Source: Hyphomicrobiales bacterium (GTDB taxonomy: Bacteria; Pseudomonadota; Alphaproteobacteria; Rhizobiales; Methyloligellaceae). Taken from it: a DNA stretch of 64,000 bases. Below, piece by piece: positions 7,440-16,759 of the stretch. Positions within the stretch are counted from its first letter, which is position 1, and each line of letters opens with the position of its first letter. The stretch spans positions 1-64,000 of the forward strand of contig JAJFHP010000026.1 in NCBI GenBank assembly GCA_021775555.1. Reading direction: 5' to 3'. A model generated the notes under the pieces. That model searched no databases. It saw only the letters and a list, made by a program, of their open reading frames with translations, and was not told where the DNA came from. Both the position numbers and the translations under genes were made by a program.

Positions 7440-8795
7440 CTAGGCTAGGTCCCTGATCTTGAAATTCAGCCCGCCCTTGGGGCACAGCGTCACGGTCGAC
7501 TGTATCGGTGCCGGAGTCTCGCCTACATATTCAGGGTCGAAGCGGCGCAGCAGCGTCACAAGCGCCAACATGTTCTCGATCTGCGATAACGCCCCGCCGA
7601 TACAGGCGCGCTTGCCGGCCGAGAAGGGCAGGTAGGAATATTTGATACGCTTTTTCATGCGTTCGGGCGAAAAGCGTTCAGGTTGGAATTCTTCAGGGTT
7701 GGTCCAGTATTTCGGGCTGTGATGGGCAAGATAAGTGCACATCACGATCTTGTCGCCTTTGTGGACTTCGTGGCCCTCGATGACATCGTCGCCGGCAGCT
7801 ACGCGGATTAGGGCCCAGATTGGTGGATAGAGACGCATGGTCTCCTGCAGGACCTGCCGCGTATAGCTCAACTGCGCGACCTGGTCCCATGTGGGCTCCT
7901 TGTCACCGCAAATCTCGTTTGCCTCGGCCCGGATTTTGTCGGCGACGCCGGGGTTCTGTGAAAGAAGATAAAGACACCAGGCCAGAGTGAGAGCAGTTGT
8001 TTCCGTGCCAGCCCACAGATACTGCTTCATTTCATCGACCACCTGCTGATGGTCAAATTCAGGGAAATCCGGATCGGCTTCTGCTTCCAGGATCATTTTG
8101 AGGAGGGTCTTTTCCCGGTCCTCAATGATTGGTGAGCCCAGGATCGAATCCGGTACCTTGGCCCAATGTTCCATGGCTTTGGAGGCCTTGGCATCGGTCA
8201 CTTCTTCAAGTTCACCAGTGGCCTGCTTCAGACGGATTTCCTTGTGATTCATTACGTCCGTGTAGGTCTTGACCATGCCGAACACGAAATGCGGGTTGAA
8301 CGGCATCTCGCGGTCGAATAGCGCCTTGCAAACCATGTCAGCGGCAAGGGTCCAGGTCTGTTCGACCATTTCAACCGTTTCACCGGTCTTGGCATATTCG
8401 GCCCAGATGTCTGATTTGGCGCGGATCGCATCCATGAGGAATGGGAAATAGACCTCAAACATATTGGGGTGGAACGCGGCCTGCTGGGGCTTGCGGATTT
8501 TCTGCCATAAGGCGCCATCGACGGTGATCATGCTCTTTCCAAATACGGGGCGCATGCCGTCAAAATACTTCGTGTAGTTGTCGGCATTCTCAACCAGCAC
8601 GCGTTTGAAATGCTCAACATCTGAAAGCAGAACCACACGCTGGTTTTTCAGATTGATCGGGATGACGCCGCCATATTTGTCCGCCAGCCGCTGGAGCAGC
8701 TGCATCGGATTGTCAGAGTTCATCAGCGGTGTGAGTTTGAACCAGATGCTCTGCTCGTCGCCAAGTCCATGGGCATGAGAATACGCGGTTGTCAT
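7440..8795 (-). CDS. Cytochrome P450
   Basis: This 451-residue soluble P450 has the oxygen-binding I-helix motif AGTET at 262-266, the ExxR pair at Glu318-Arg321 (LQETMRLYPP), the PERF block near 372-375 and the haem loop FSAGKRACIG with proximal ligand Cys398. P450s insert one oxygen atom from O2 into an organic substrate using electrons from a ferredoxin or flavoprotein; no partner gene is seen nearby. The gene is convergent with the molybdopterin/Rid operon and does not share its promoter, so co-function is only suggested. Upstream, the 9-bp sequence ATTGAAGGG occurs twice in tandem, the nearer copy serving as the likely ribosome-binding site. Confidence 0.95.
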   Translation of the reverse strand: MTTAYSHAHGLGDEQSIWFKLTPLMNSDNPMQLLQRLADKYGGVIPINLKNQRVVLLSDVEHFKRVLVENADNYTKYFDGMRPVFGKSMITVDGALWQKIRKPQQAAFHPNMFEVYFPFLMDAIRAKSDIWAEYAKTGETVEMVEQTWTLAADMVCKALFDREMPFNPHFVFGMVKTYTDVMNHKEIRLKQATGELEEVTDAKASKAMEHWAKVPDSILGSPIIEDREKTLLKMILEAEADPDFPEFDHQQVVDEMKQYLWAGTETTALTLAWCLYLLSQNPGVADKIRAEANEICGDKEPTWDQVAQLSYTRQVLQETMRLYPPIWALIRVAAGDDVIEGHEVHKGDKIVMCTYLAHHSPKYWTNPEEFQPERFSPERMKKRIKYSYLPFSAGKRACIGGALSQIENMLALVTLLRRFDPEYVGETPAPIQSTVTLCPKGGLNFKIRDLA

Positions 8796-8978
8796 GGAGT
8801 GCCCTTCAATAACCCTTCAATGCGGGATGCTGCATGCGTGCCTATTGCCTAAGATGACGGCAATTCCCTAAGAAGCAAGGCTCAGTCTAGTACCATTTGC
8901 CGTTTCGCATTGTCCATATAGGCGATCAGTTACGGTTAGCGTGTTGCGCTGCATCATGGCGATGCGGCCTAACGCCGC

Positions 8979-9635
8979 TTAATCAAACCAGGGCGCTATA
9001 TATGGACCGTGAACTGTCTGGCGGTTCTTGAAGACCACCTGCTCCTTTTTGACACTTGCTTCACCCGATGCCACTAGTTTTAACGCCAGCGGGTAGAGCT
9101 TGTGTTCGGCCTCCAGCACGCGTTTGGCCAGATCGTCGGCAGAGTCGCCAGGCAGCACTGGTACGGCAGCCTGGGCGATGATCGGTCCGGCATCCATTTC
9201 CGTTCGAACGAAATGCGCAGTACAGCCGCTCAGTTTCACCCCCGCCTCTAGGGCACGTTCATGGGTATGAAGGCCCTTGAATGCAGGAAGCAGGGAAGGG
9301 TGGATATTGAGTTGCCGGTCGCGCCAGTCTTCAACGAACTTTTCTGTCAGCAGGCGCATGAACCCGGCATTGCAAATGAGGTCGACATTTGCATGGCGCA
9401 AGGCGGCATCTAGATCGACTTGAAAGGTCTCGCGGTCAGCATATTTCTTATGGTCAACAACCATCATCGGAATGCCAGACTTGAGCGCGATTTTCAACCC
9501 GGGAACATCTTGGCGATTTGAAATAACAAGAACAATTTCAGCTGGGTAATTCGGTTTATTACATGCATCTATTAATGCGGATAAATTACTGCCTCGCCCT
9601 GAAATCAGCACTCCGACACGCTTGCGGGCACTCAT
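8979..9635 (-). CDS. purN: Phosphoribosylglycinamide formyltransferase 1
   Basis: This 218-residue protein transfers a formyl group from 10-formyl-tetrahydrofolate to GAR, the third step of de novo purine synthesis. The N-terminal phosphate loop ISGRGSNL, the catalytic block [11 protein letters not shown] (Asn and His) and [13 protein letters not shown] (Asp) are all present. Its ATG overlaps the purM stop by 4 bp (ATGA), so the two consecutive pathway enzymes are translationally coupled. Confidence 0.97.
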   Translation of the reverse strand: MSARKRVGVLISGRGSNLSALIDACNKPNYPAEIVLVISNRQDVPGLKIALKSGIPMMVVDHKKYADRETFQVDLDAALRHANVDLICNAGFMRLLTEKFVEDWRDRQLNIHPSLLPAFKGLHTHERALEAGVKLSGCTAHFVRTEMDAGPIIAQAAVPVLPGDSADDLAKRVLEAEHKLYPLALKLVASGEASVKKEQVVFKNRQTVHGPYIAPWFD

Positions 9636-10720
9636 GACACATAGTCCAGATTTCCAGAAAAGCGGACGCGTTCCTGACCCTTTTGCGGCTCGAGAGCCCC
9701 AAGCGGGAAAGCAACCTCTCCAGACTTGGTCAGACTGGCGATCACATCATCCGCGCTATCGGCTGAAACCACCAGCACCAGCCCGGCACCGCAATTGAAG
9801 GTGCGCAGCATCTCTGACGGGGAAACGCCGCCTTCTTTCGCTATCCATTCAAAGACAGCCGGCGTCTTGAATGTGCCCAAATCAACATGCGCCCCCAAAC
9901 CTTCAGGAAGAACACGAGGTAAATTTTCCTGCAGTCCGCCGCCAGTAATATGAGCGAGGGCTTTGACGCCGTCAGTTTCCCGAATGGCATTGAGTGCAGC
10001 TCGCACATATATTCGTGTTGGTTCCAGCAGCGCCTCTCCAAGGGAAGATTTCGGAGCAAATGGCGCTGGCGCCTCCCATTTCATCCCGGTTTTTTCCACG
10101 ACCTTTCGTACGAGTGAGAAGCCGTTGGAATGGATGCCCGATGCGGCGAGCCCAATCATCACGTCACTTTCTTCGATATCAGCGCGCGGCAGAAGATGAC
10201 CCCGCTCCGCGGCTCCAACCGCAAATCCCGCGAGGTCATAGTCTCCAGCGGCATAAAGCCCCGGCATTTCAGCGGTTTCACCGCCTATGAGCGCGGCGCC
10301 AGCCTGGTTGCAACCTTTTGCGATACCGGAAATCACCCGTTCAGCCATGTTGGAATCGAGTGCGCCGCATGCAAAATAATCCAGGAAAAACAATGGTTCA
10401 GCGCCTTGAACGATGAGATCGTTGACGCACATTGCAACCAGATCAATACCAATAGTTTCGTGATGCCCGGTTTCAATGGCAATTTTGAGCTTGGTGCCAA
10501 CTCCGTCATTGGCGGCCACCAGCACGGGGTCTTTAAAACCCGCATCCTTCAGGTCAAACAGACCGCCAAACCCACCGATAGCTCCCATGACGCCGGACCG
10601 TTTGGTGCTGGCAGCCAGGGGGCCAATGGCCTCCACGAGCGCGTTACCCGCATCGATATCCACGCCGGAGCCTGCATAGGTAAGGCCGTCTTTTTTTCCA
10701 GGTGAATTGCTATTCGCCAT
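9632..10720 (-). CDS. purM: Phosphoribosylformylglycinamidine cyclo-ligase (AIR synthetase)
   Basis: This 362-residue enzyme uses ATP to close the imidazole ring of aminoimidazole ribotide, the fifth step of purine synthesis. Family motifs are [14 protein letters not shown] near the N-terminus, NDGVGTKLK and [10 protein letters not shown]. The open frame runs up to 10801, but the ATG at 10720 gives the conserved N-terminus and has AGGA upstream. A TACAAT -10-like element at 10769-10774 lies inside the longer frame, which argues against the upstream start. It is the first gene of a purM-purN operon and is divergent from the DUF2066 gene. Confidence 0.96.
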   Translation of the reverse strand: MANSNSPGKKDGLTYAGSGVDIDAGNALVEAIGPLAASTKRSGVMGAIGGFGGLFDLKDAGFKDPVLVAANDGVGTKLKIAIETGHHETIGIDLVAMCVNDLIVQGAEPLFFLDYFACGALDSNMAERVISGIAKGCNQAGAALIGGETAEMPGLYAAGDYDLAGFAVGAAERGHLLPRADIEESDVMIGLAASGIHSNGFSLVRKVVEKTGMKWEAPAPFAPKSSLGEALLEPTRIYVRAALNAIRETDGVKALAHITGGGLQENLPRVLPEGLGAHVDLGTFKTPAVFEWIAKEGGVSPSEMLRTFNCGAGLVLVVSADSADDVIASLTKSGEVAFPLGALEPQKGQERVRFSGNLDYVS

Positions 10721-10898
10721 TGTTGTTTCGTCTGGTCCTTGCGCTAGAAGGGCTCCTGCACGCCTTTCATTGTAGGCAATAAGCGTTACGTCAAGCGGCA
10801 TGAAAGCCTATTGAGTGAATGTCAACAGGTGACAGGGAGCAGGAAGCGGACCATTTGGACATTTAAATGACCCATTATCCCGTATATCTTCTCAGCAA

Positions 10899-11996
10899 AT
10901 GAGATGTGATTCTGCAATATTCAGAGCCTGTTGGCCGCACGCCTTGTGCCTCCTGCTGATCGCTGTTTGCGTGCCAGCCGGCGCTCAGGAATCGGGCGTC
11001 TACACCGTGGCGAAACTTTCGGTGAGCATGAATGCCAAAGACGCTGTTACGGCGAAAAAACAGGCGCTGGCACTGGCAAAGCGCCGGGCATTGCACACGG
11101 TGTTCCGGCGCATCGCGCCCTTCAACAGCTCAGACCAGCTTCCCGTGGTCAAGGCCGCGGCAATCGAAGACATGCTGGAAGGTTTTTCCGTGCGCCGCGA
11201 GCGAAATTCCGCCACCCGGTATCTGGCCACTCTGGATTTTACCTTCAGCCCCGATGCGGTGCGTAAACTGCTGGGAGGCAAGGGCGTTTCTATATCCGAT
11301 CAGCAGGCTGAACCCATCGCCGTGTTGCCGGTATATATCGACAAGGGCAAGATCAACCATACGGGTCGCGATCCATGGCGCATTGCGTGGAACGCGCTGG
11401 ATCTTGCCCATGCCATCGTACCGGTGCGTCTCGCCCGAGCAGGCCCTTCTTTTACCATGGAATCACTCTCAAACCTGCTTGGCGGTGATGTACAGGCCTT
11501 TGTCGAGCTACGCGACAAATACAAAGCAGGGAAACTGGTTCTGGCCATTGCAGAACCAACGGCGGATGGCCAAACTCTGACAACACGCCTGTTCGGCGTC
11601 GACCGGGTGGGATCGGTTTCGCTCACGCGTAACGATCCCGTCTTCAAGCGTGACATGAAGTCCGCAGCAATACGCGCGTCAGAGATCACGCTTGGCGTGA
11701 TTGAAGGCCGTTGGAAACTCTCCCACGCAGTTGAAAGAGGGACGGGGGAGGATTCAACTCCAACAAGCATCGGTGTGGTGGTGGAATTCGCCGGAATGAG
11801 ACAATGGCGCGATATACGTGCGCGTCTTGTCAGAGTGCCTGGCGTTAATGGGCTTGATGTCAAATCGCTTTCTGCGAGAACAGCCCAGGTGGCGTTCCAG
11901 TTTCCCGGCGGCGCGGAACGTCTCTCTCAGGCGCTTGTATCCCATGGGCTCTCCTTGCATGGCGGGAGTGGATCATTGATTTTGCGTAGCAATTGA
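10899..11996 (+). CDS. DUF2066 domain-containing exported protein
   Basis: This 365-residue protein starts with a signal peptide (hydrophobic stretch at about residues 13-28 ending in PAGAQ), so it is periplasmic or membrane associated. The body matches DUF2066 in layout: alternating strands with a Lys/Arg-rich helix (KKQALALAKRRALHTVFRR) after the first strand and a conserved VLPVYIDKG block near 145. The function of the family is unknown. It lies between purM and the phosphatidyltransferase, a neighbourhood I associate with alphaproteobacteria. No ribosome-binding site is evident before the ATG. Confidence 0.8.
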   Translation: MRCDSAIFRACWPHALCLLLIAVCVPAGAQESGVYTVAKLSVSMNAKDAVTAKKQALALAKRRALHTVFRRIAPFNSSDQLPVVKAAAIEDMLEGFSVRRERNSATRYLATLDFTFSPDAVRKLLGGKGVSISDQQAEPIAVLPVYIDKGKINHTGRDPWRIAWNALDLAHAIVPVRLARAGPSFTMESLSNLLGGDVQAFVELRDKYKAGKLVLAIAEPTADGQTLTTRLFGVDRVGSVSLTRNDPVFKRDMKSAAIRASEITLGVIEGRWKLSHAVERGTGEDSTPTSIGVVVEFAGMRQWRDIRARLVRVPGVNGLDVKSLSARTAQVAFQFPGGAERLSQALVSHGLSLHGGSGSLILRSN

Positions 11997-12096
11997 CCTT
12001 GAAATCAGTACCCTAGAGGGAGTTACGTTCGCAGGTTAAACTGAGTCTATGAGAGGGGCCGCTGGTAAATGGCCTGAAATGCGGGGGAGCGAAAGC

Positions 12097-12720
12097 TTGC
12101 ACATACCCAATATCATAACTCTGTTCCGGATATTCCTGGTGCCGCTTGTGATCTGGCTCATGCTCGATGGGCGAATGGAGATGGCGTTTCTGCTGTTCAT
12201 TGTTGCGGGCGTGTCAGACGGTCTGGATGGATTTCTCGCCAAGCGCTATGGCTGGCAGACCGAACTTGGGGCTTATCTGGACCCACTCGCGGACAAGGCC
12301 TTGCTTGTAAGCATCTATATGGTTCTTGGCCATTTCTCACATCTGCCCATTTGGCTTGTCATAGCCGTGGTCAGCCGCGATATTCTTATTGTGGGCGCCA
12401 TCCTATTGTCATTGGTGCTGGCACGCCCCGTACCCATGCGCCCGCTGATGATCTCGAAGGCCAACACTGTAGGACAGATCATGTTGGCAGCAATGGTACT
12501 GGGAGATCTGGGATTTGCATTGGGTCTGGAAAGGCACGTCGAGGTGATGGTCTGGGTTACAGGCAGTTTGACAGCTCTATCCGCAGGCACGTATCTGGTG
12601 CATTGGCTTGCCCATATGGCGTCTTATGAAGAGCCCCGGCAATCCATTCGCAGGCCAGCCGGAAATAAACTCCGCAAAACTGAAATGCGGCGGCGCAAGG
12701 AGCCTGTCACCAGTTCATGA
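12097..12720 (+). CDS. CDP-alcohol phosphatidyltransferase (PgsA-like)
   Basis: This integral membrane enzyme of about 207 residues carries the family signature D-x2-DG-x2-A(K/R)-x8-G-x3-D-x3-D, seen as SDGLDGFLAKRYG...LGAYLDPLADK. It transfers a phosphatidyl group from CDP-diacylglycerol to an alcohol; glycerol-3-phosphate is likely by resemblance to PgsA, but the neighbours do not prove it. I place the start at the TTG at 12097: it is preceded by GGGGGAG at ideal spacing and gives the conserved beginning MHIPNIITLFRI. ATGs at 12049 and 12079 lack a comparable site. It overlaps the next gene by 4 bp. Confidence 0.88.
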   Translation: MHIPNIITLFRIFLVPLVIWLMLDGRMEMAFLLFIVAGVSDGLDGFLAKRYGWQTELGAYLDPLADKALLVSIYMVLGHFSHLPIWLVIAVVSRDILIVGAILLSLVLARPVPMRPLMISKANTVGQIMLAAMVLGDLGFALGLERHVEVMVWVTGSLTALSAGTYLVHWLAHMASYEEPRQSIRRPAGNKLRKTEMRRRKEPVTSS

Positions 12721-13799
12721 GTGCAAGTAGACAAACTTTGTTCTGGCTTGGAGCGATGGCCGCACTGCTTGTTTTTGTGGTTGTGCTGAAAGATATCCTG
12801 CTTCCCTTCGTGGTGGGTGCAGCGATTGCCTATTTCCTCGATCCGCTGGCCGATCAACTGGAAGATTTCGGGTTCTCCAGGCTTTGGGCGACGATCGTCA
12901 TCGTGCTGGTGTTTGGATTGTTGGTCATCCTTTCCATGATCTTCCTCCTGCCATTGCTGGTGGACCAACTCATCGATCTGGCATCGCGGCTTCCCGGGTA
13001 TTTCCAGTCTCTTCGTGATCTCGCCGTGAGTTACCTTGAACGCTGGTTAGGCGATCAGTGGACCAGTAAGAATCTGGGCCTGGATGGCTCGGTCAAGGAC
13101 TTTGCGCAAAAGGCAGCCGGCTGGGTTGGTCAGCTTCTCTCGTCCGTGTGGAGCGGTGGTCTTGCAGTGGTGAATTTCTTCGCTCTCATTGTCATCACGC
13201 CGGTGGTTACTTTTTATCTCCTGCTCGACTGGGACCGTATGATGCAGCACATTTCCGATTGGCTGCCGCGCGATCACGCTCAAGCCATTCATCAGATTGG
13301 CCATGATATAAATGACGTCATGTCAGGATTTGTGCGCGGACAGATGACCGTGCTCGCAACCTTGGGCGTTTTCTATGTCATCGGGTTGACGTTGATTGGA
13401 CTGAATTTCGGCCTGCTGATCGGATTGGGCGCCGGGCTGGTTTCCTTTGTGCCTTTTGTTGGTCCTGCTGTCGGACTCGTCGTTGGAGGGGTCGTGGCGG
13501 TGGTTCAGTTCTGGCCGGAGTGGCATCTGGTCGCTGCCGTGATGTCTGTATTCATGATTGGCCAGCTGATCGAAGGCAATGTGCTCTCGCCAATGATCAT
13601 CGGGGATCGTGTCCGCCTGCATCCGGTCTGGCTCATATTCGCTCTGTTCGTGTTCAGCTATTTGTTCGGGTTCGTAGGATTGCTGCTGGCGGTTCCTGCC
13701 GCCGCCGCGATAGGCGTATTGGTCAGGTTTGGCTTGCATGTTTATCTCAAGAGTTCGCTATATCAAGGCAAGACGCGGCGTTCCGGCAAGAAGAAATAG
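12717..13799 (+). CDS. AI-2E family transporter (PerM/YdiK-like permease)
   Basis: This 360-residue membrane protein has paired hydrophobic segments at the N-terminus, a soluble loop at about residues 80-150, and a C-terminal block of segments with motifs VTFYLLLDWDRM, GFVRGQMTVLATLG and QLIEGNVLSPMIIG. These are diagnostic of the PF01594 permeases; TqsA exports the quorum signal AI-2, but many members move other ions or solutes, so the substrate is open. The start overlaps the phosphatidyltransferase stop (ATGA), and hdaA follows 31 bp later, pointing to one transcription unit. Confidence 0.92.
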   Translation: MSASRQTLFWLGAMAALLVFVVVLKDILLPFVVGAAIAYFLDPLADQLEDFGFSRLWATIVIVLVFGLLVILSMIFLLPLLVDQLIDLASRLPGYFQSLRDLAVSYLERWLGDQWTSKNLGLDGSVKDFAQKAAGWVGQLLSSVWSGGLAVVNFFALIVITPVVTFYLLLDWDRMMQHISDWLPRDHAQAIHQIGHDINDVMSGFVRGQMTVLATLGVFYVIGLTLIGLNFGLLIGLGAGLVSFVPFVGPAVGLVVGGVVAVVQFWPEWHLVAAVMSVFMIGQLIEGNVLSPMIIGDRVRLHPVWLIFALFVFSYLFGFVGLLLAVPAAAAIGVLVRFGLHVYLKSSLYQGKTRRSGKKK

Positions 13800-13830
13800 T
13801 TACGGACCTTAAGCGTATCCGGGAATGACG

Positions 13831-14520
13831 ATGAGTGAGCAGCTGGTTCTCGATCTCCCGCACAGGCCCGCTCTGGGGGCTGATGATTTCCTCGTCAGTT
13901 CTTGCAATGCAGCGGCTGTTGATCTCATCGATACATGGCCGGATTGGCCCCATCATATCCATTTGATCGAAGGGCCAGGCGGTTGCGGCAAGAGTCATCT
14001 TGCCAATGTCTGGCGGCATAAAACGGGTGCTGAGTTCGTTAATGTTCCGCAACTGAGTGCAAGTAAGGTCTCGGATTATGATAATAAGAAGGGAGTCATT
14101 CTCGAAGATCTGGATCGCACTGCATTTGATGAACTGGCCCTGTTTCACATGCTGAACCTGGCCAGGGAACAAGGGTTTTGCATTCTGGTAACGGCAAGAG
14201 TGCCGCCTGGGCGCTGGAATGTTCAGTTGCCGGATCTCATCTCGCGTCTGCGGGGCTTGCCGGTCTCCACCATCGGTGGGCCTGACGATGCACTTTTGAG
14301 CGCTGTGCTTCTTAAGCATTTTTCCGATCGGCAATTGAATGTTGAGCCGCAAGTGCTCAAATTCCTGACAACGCGTATGGTAAGGTCGATGGAGGCTGCA
14401 CGCGGGCTGGTGGCGGCGATTGATAAGGCCGCACTGGCTACTGGCAAGAAAATCACCCGGCAATTTGCCGGGGAAATTCTGGAACGGCTTCAGACAGATG
14501 AGTATCCGCCACCGGATTAA
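13831..14520 (+). CDS. hdaA: DnaA-related regulator HdaA
   Basis: This protein of about 229 residues resembles the AAA+ part of DnaA without its DNA-binding domain. In alphaproteobacteria HdaA works with the DNA polymerase sliding clamp to promote ATP hydrolysis by DnaA, preventing re-initiation of replication. The N-terminal clamp-binding motif EQLVLDLP (residues 3-10), the P-loop GPGGCGKSHL near 48-57, a degenerate Walker B (GVILEDLD) and a C-terminal helical lid are visible. A start at 13825 two codons earlier is equally possible. It lies in the operon with the AI-2E permease and just upstream of ppk. Confidence 0.87.
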   Translation: MSEQLVLDLPHRPALGADDFLVSSCNAAAVDLIDTWPDWPHHIHLIEGPGGCGKSHLANVWRHKTGAEFVNVPQLSASKVSDYDNKKGVILEDLDRTAFDELALFHMLNLAREQGFCILVTARVPPGRWNVQLPDLISRLRGLPVSTIGGPDDALLSAVLLKHFSDRQLNVEPQVLKFLTTRMVRSMEAARGLVAAIDKAALATGKKITRQFAGEILERLQTDEYPPPD

Positions 14521-14560
14521 TGTTTATGCAGGTGCTACTTTCAGTGCCTAGAGTTGTCAC

Positions 14561-16738
14561 ATGCGCGTAACAAATATTACCTTTGATGCCGGTGAAAAGC
14601 CGCAGGATTTATCACAAAATCCTGAGCGGTTTTTCAATCGCGAACTCTCCTGGCTGCAATTCAATTCCCGTGTGCTGGCTGAATCAGGTAACACGAAACA
14701 GCCGCTGCTTGAGCGGGTGAGATTTCTCTCCATATCGGCCTCCAATCTTGATGAGTTTTATATGGTTCGTGTAGCCGGCCTGCGTGGTCAGGTGCTGGCC
14801 GGTATAGAGACTCCAAGCCAGGATGGTTTGACACCCTCAGAACAACTCAAGCAGATCGGTGAATATGTAGATGATCTGTCATCTCAGCAGCAGGAACTCT
14901 GGGTTGAACTCAGGAATGAACTAGCCGAAAACGGCATTCATGTCATTGAAACAAAAGACCTGACGCAAGGTGAACGCGACTGGCTCGAAGATCATTTTAT
15001 GAATCACATTTTCCCGGTCCTGACGCCAATCGCCGTCGATCCGGCACATCCTTTTCCTTTCATCCCTTCGCAAGGTTTCACTCTTGGCCTGGAACTTATG
15101 CATGAAGAAGAGAAAGAGACGATGTACGCTCTGTTGCCAATTCCCGCGCAACTCGATCGTTTCATGCGCTTGCCTGAGGTAGAGGACGGCCAAAGCGATG
15201 CAACTCCGCAAATCCGCTTTATCCGTCTTGAGTCGGTTATATCGCACTTCGTTACCCGCCTCTTCTCTGGATACCGGGTGCGTGGACAGGGAGCTTTTCG
15301 ATTGCTGCGAGACAGCGATATCGAAGTCCAGGACAAGGCAGAAGATCTGGTACGACTGTTTGAGTCTGCTCTCAAACGCCGCCGCAGAGGCTCTGTCATC
15401 CGGCTTGAAATTGAATCTTCCATGCCCGCGCGTCTCCAGCGCTTTGTGATCAAGGAGCTTGTGGTTACCGATCGCGAAGTGTTCGTTCAAAAGGGTCTGA
15501 TCGGGATTGAGGATACTTCTCAACTTATTGTCACAGACCGGCCGGAGTTAAAATACGAGCCGTTCAATATTCGTTTCCCCGAGCGCATTCGTGAGCATGG
15601 TGGAGATTGTTTTGACGCGATCCGGCAAAAGGATCTTATTGTCCATCACCCCTACGAGTCCTTTGATGTGGTGCTTCAGTTCCTGAGGCAAGCGGCAGCC
15701 GACCCTGATGTGATGGCAATCCGCTGGACGTTGTATCGCACCAGTAAGGCTTCACCGATTATCAAGGCGCTGAAAGAGGCGGCAGAAGCAGGCAAATCCG
15801 TTACGGCTGTTGTGGAGCTGAAGGCGCGGTTTGATGAGGAAGCCAATATCAAGTGGGCGCGTGACCTTGAAAGCGCGGGCGTGCATGTCGTGTACGGTTT
15901 TCTCGAGTACAAAACCCACGCCAAACTGAGCCAGATTGTGCGCCGGGAGGGTGGAAATCTCACCACTTATTGCCATATCGGTACCGGCAATTATCATCCA
16001 GTGACAGCAAAAATATACACCGATCTGTCCTATTTTACGGCGGACCCCAAGATCGGGCGTGACGTGACGCGCGTATTCAATTTCGTGACGGGATATGCGG
16101 AACCTTTCGAGCTTCAGACCATGACGACCTCTCCGCATGGACTACGTGCACGAATTCTCGATCATATCCGAGAGGAAATGTACCATGCCAAGGCGGAGCG
16201 TCCGGCAGCAATCTGGATGAAAATGAACGCTCTTGTCGATCCCGAGGTGATCGACACGCTTTACGAAGCCAGCCAGGCCGGAGTGGAAATTGATCTGGTC
16301 GTGCGCGGAATTTGCTGTTTGCGTCCCGGTGTGCCGGGGCTGTCGGATCGCATTCGAGTCAAAAGTATCATCGGCCGTTTTCTTGAGCATTCCCGCATCT
16401 ACTGCTTTGGTGCAGGCCATGGCCTTCCCAATCCCCGGGCGGCAGTCTACATATCGTCAGCTGATATGATGCCACGCAATCTGGACCGGCGCGTGGAGGC
16501 GATGACACCGATTTCCAACAAGACGGTGCATGAGCAGATCCTGGATCAGATCATGGTCGCCAACCAAAAGGATAATGAGCAGAGTTGGCGCAATCTTCCC
16601 GATGGCAGCTGGGAACGTATCAGCCAGACAGGCGTTGAAGCCCCGTTCAACGCCCAGAAATATTTCATGACCAATCCGAGTCTTTCCGGCAGGGGCGAAT
16701 CGCTGAAGGATAATATCCCGCCGCGATTTGCGCGGTAG
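14561..16738 (+). CDS. ppk: Polyphosphate kinase 1
   Basis: This 725-residue enzyme reversibly polymerises the gamma-phosphate of ATP into inorganic polyphosphate. The four PPK1 domains are recognisable: N-terminal [12 protein letters not shown], head domain, and two C-terminal phospholipase-D-like domains with the active-site block [15 protein letters not shown] that carries the phosphorylated histidine, and [13 protein letters not shown]. Length is normal. It is followed 22 bp later by ppx, so synthesis and degradation of polyphosphate are encoded together. Confidence 0.97.
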   Translation: MRVTNITFDAGEKPQDLSQNPERFFNRELSWLQFNSRVLAESGNTKQPLLERVRFLSISASNLDEFYMVRVAGLRGQVLAGIETPSQDGLTPSEQLKQIGEYVDDLSSQQQELWVELRNELAENGIHVIETKDLTQGERDWLEDHFMNHIFPVLTPIAVDPAHPFPFIPSQGFTLGLELMHEEEKETMYALLPIPAQLDRFMRLPEVEDGQSDATPQIRFIRLESVISHFVTRLFSGYRVRGQGAFRLLRDSDIEVQDKAEDLVRLFESALKRRRRGSVIRLEIESSMPARLQRFVIKELVVTDREVFVQKGLIGIEDTSQLIVTDRPELKYEPFNIRFPERIREHGGDCFDAIRQKDLIVHHPYESFDVVLQFLRQAAADPDVMAIRWTLYRTSKASPIIKALKEAAEAGKSVTAVVELKARFDEEANIKWARDLESAGVHVVYGFLEYKTHAKLSQIVRREGGNLTTYCHIGTGNYHPVTAKIYTDLSYFTADPKIGRDVTRVFNFVTGYAEPFELQTMTTSPHGLRARILDHIREEMYHAKAERPAAIWMKMNALVDPEVIDTLYEASQAGVEIDLVVRGICCLRPGVPGLSDRIRVKSIIGRFLEHSRIYCFGAGHGLPNPRAAVYISSADMMPRNLDRRVEAMTPISNKTVHEQILDQIMVANQKDNEQSWRNLPDGSWERISQTGVEAPFNAQKYFMTNPSLSGRGESLKDNIPPRFAR

Positions 16739-16759
16739 CGAAACAAGAGTAAGCACCTG

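Noticed and set aside
10721-10801. Upstream start of purM at 10801
   Set aside because: It adds 27 unconserved residues and would place the likely -10 element (10769-10774) inside the coding region.
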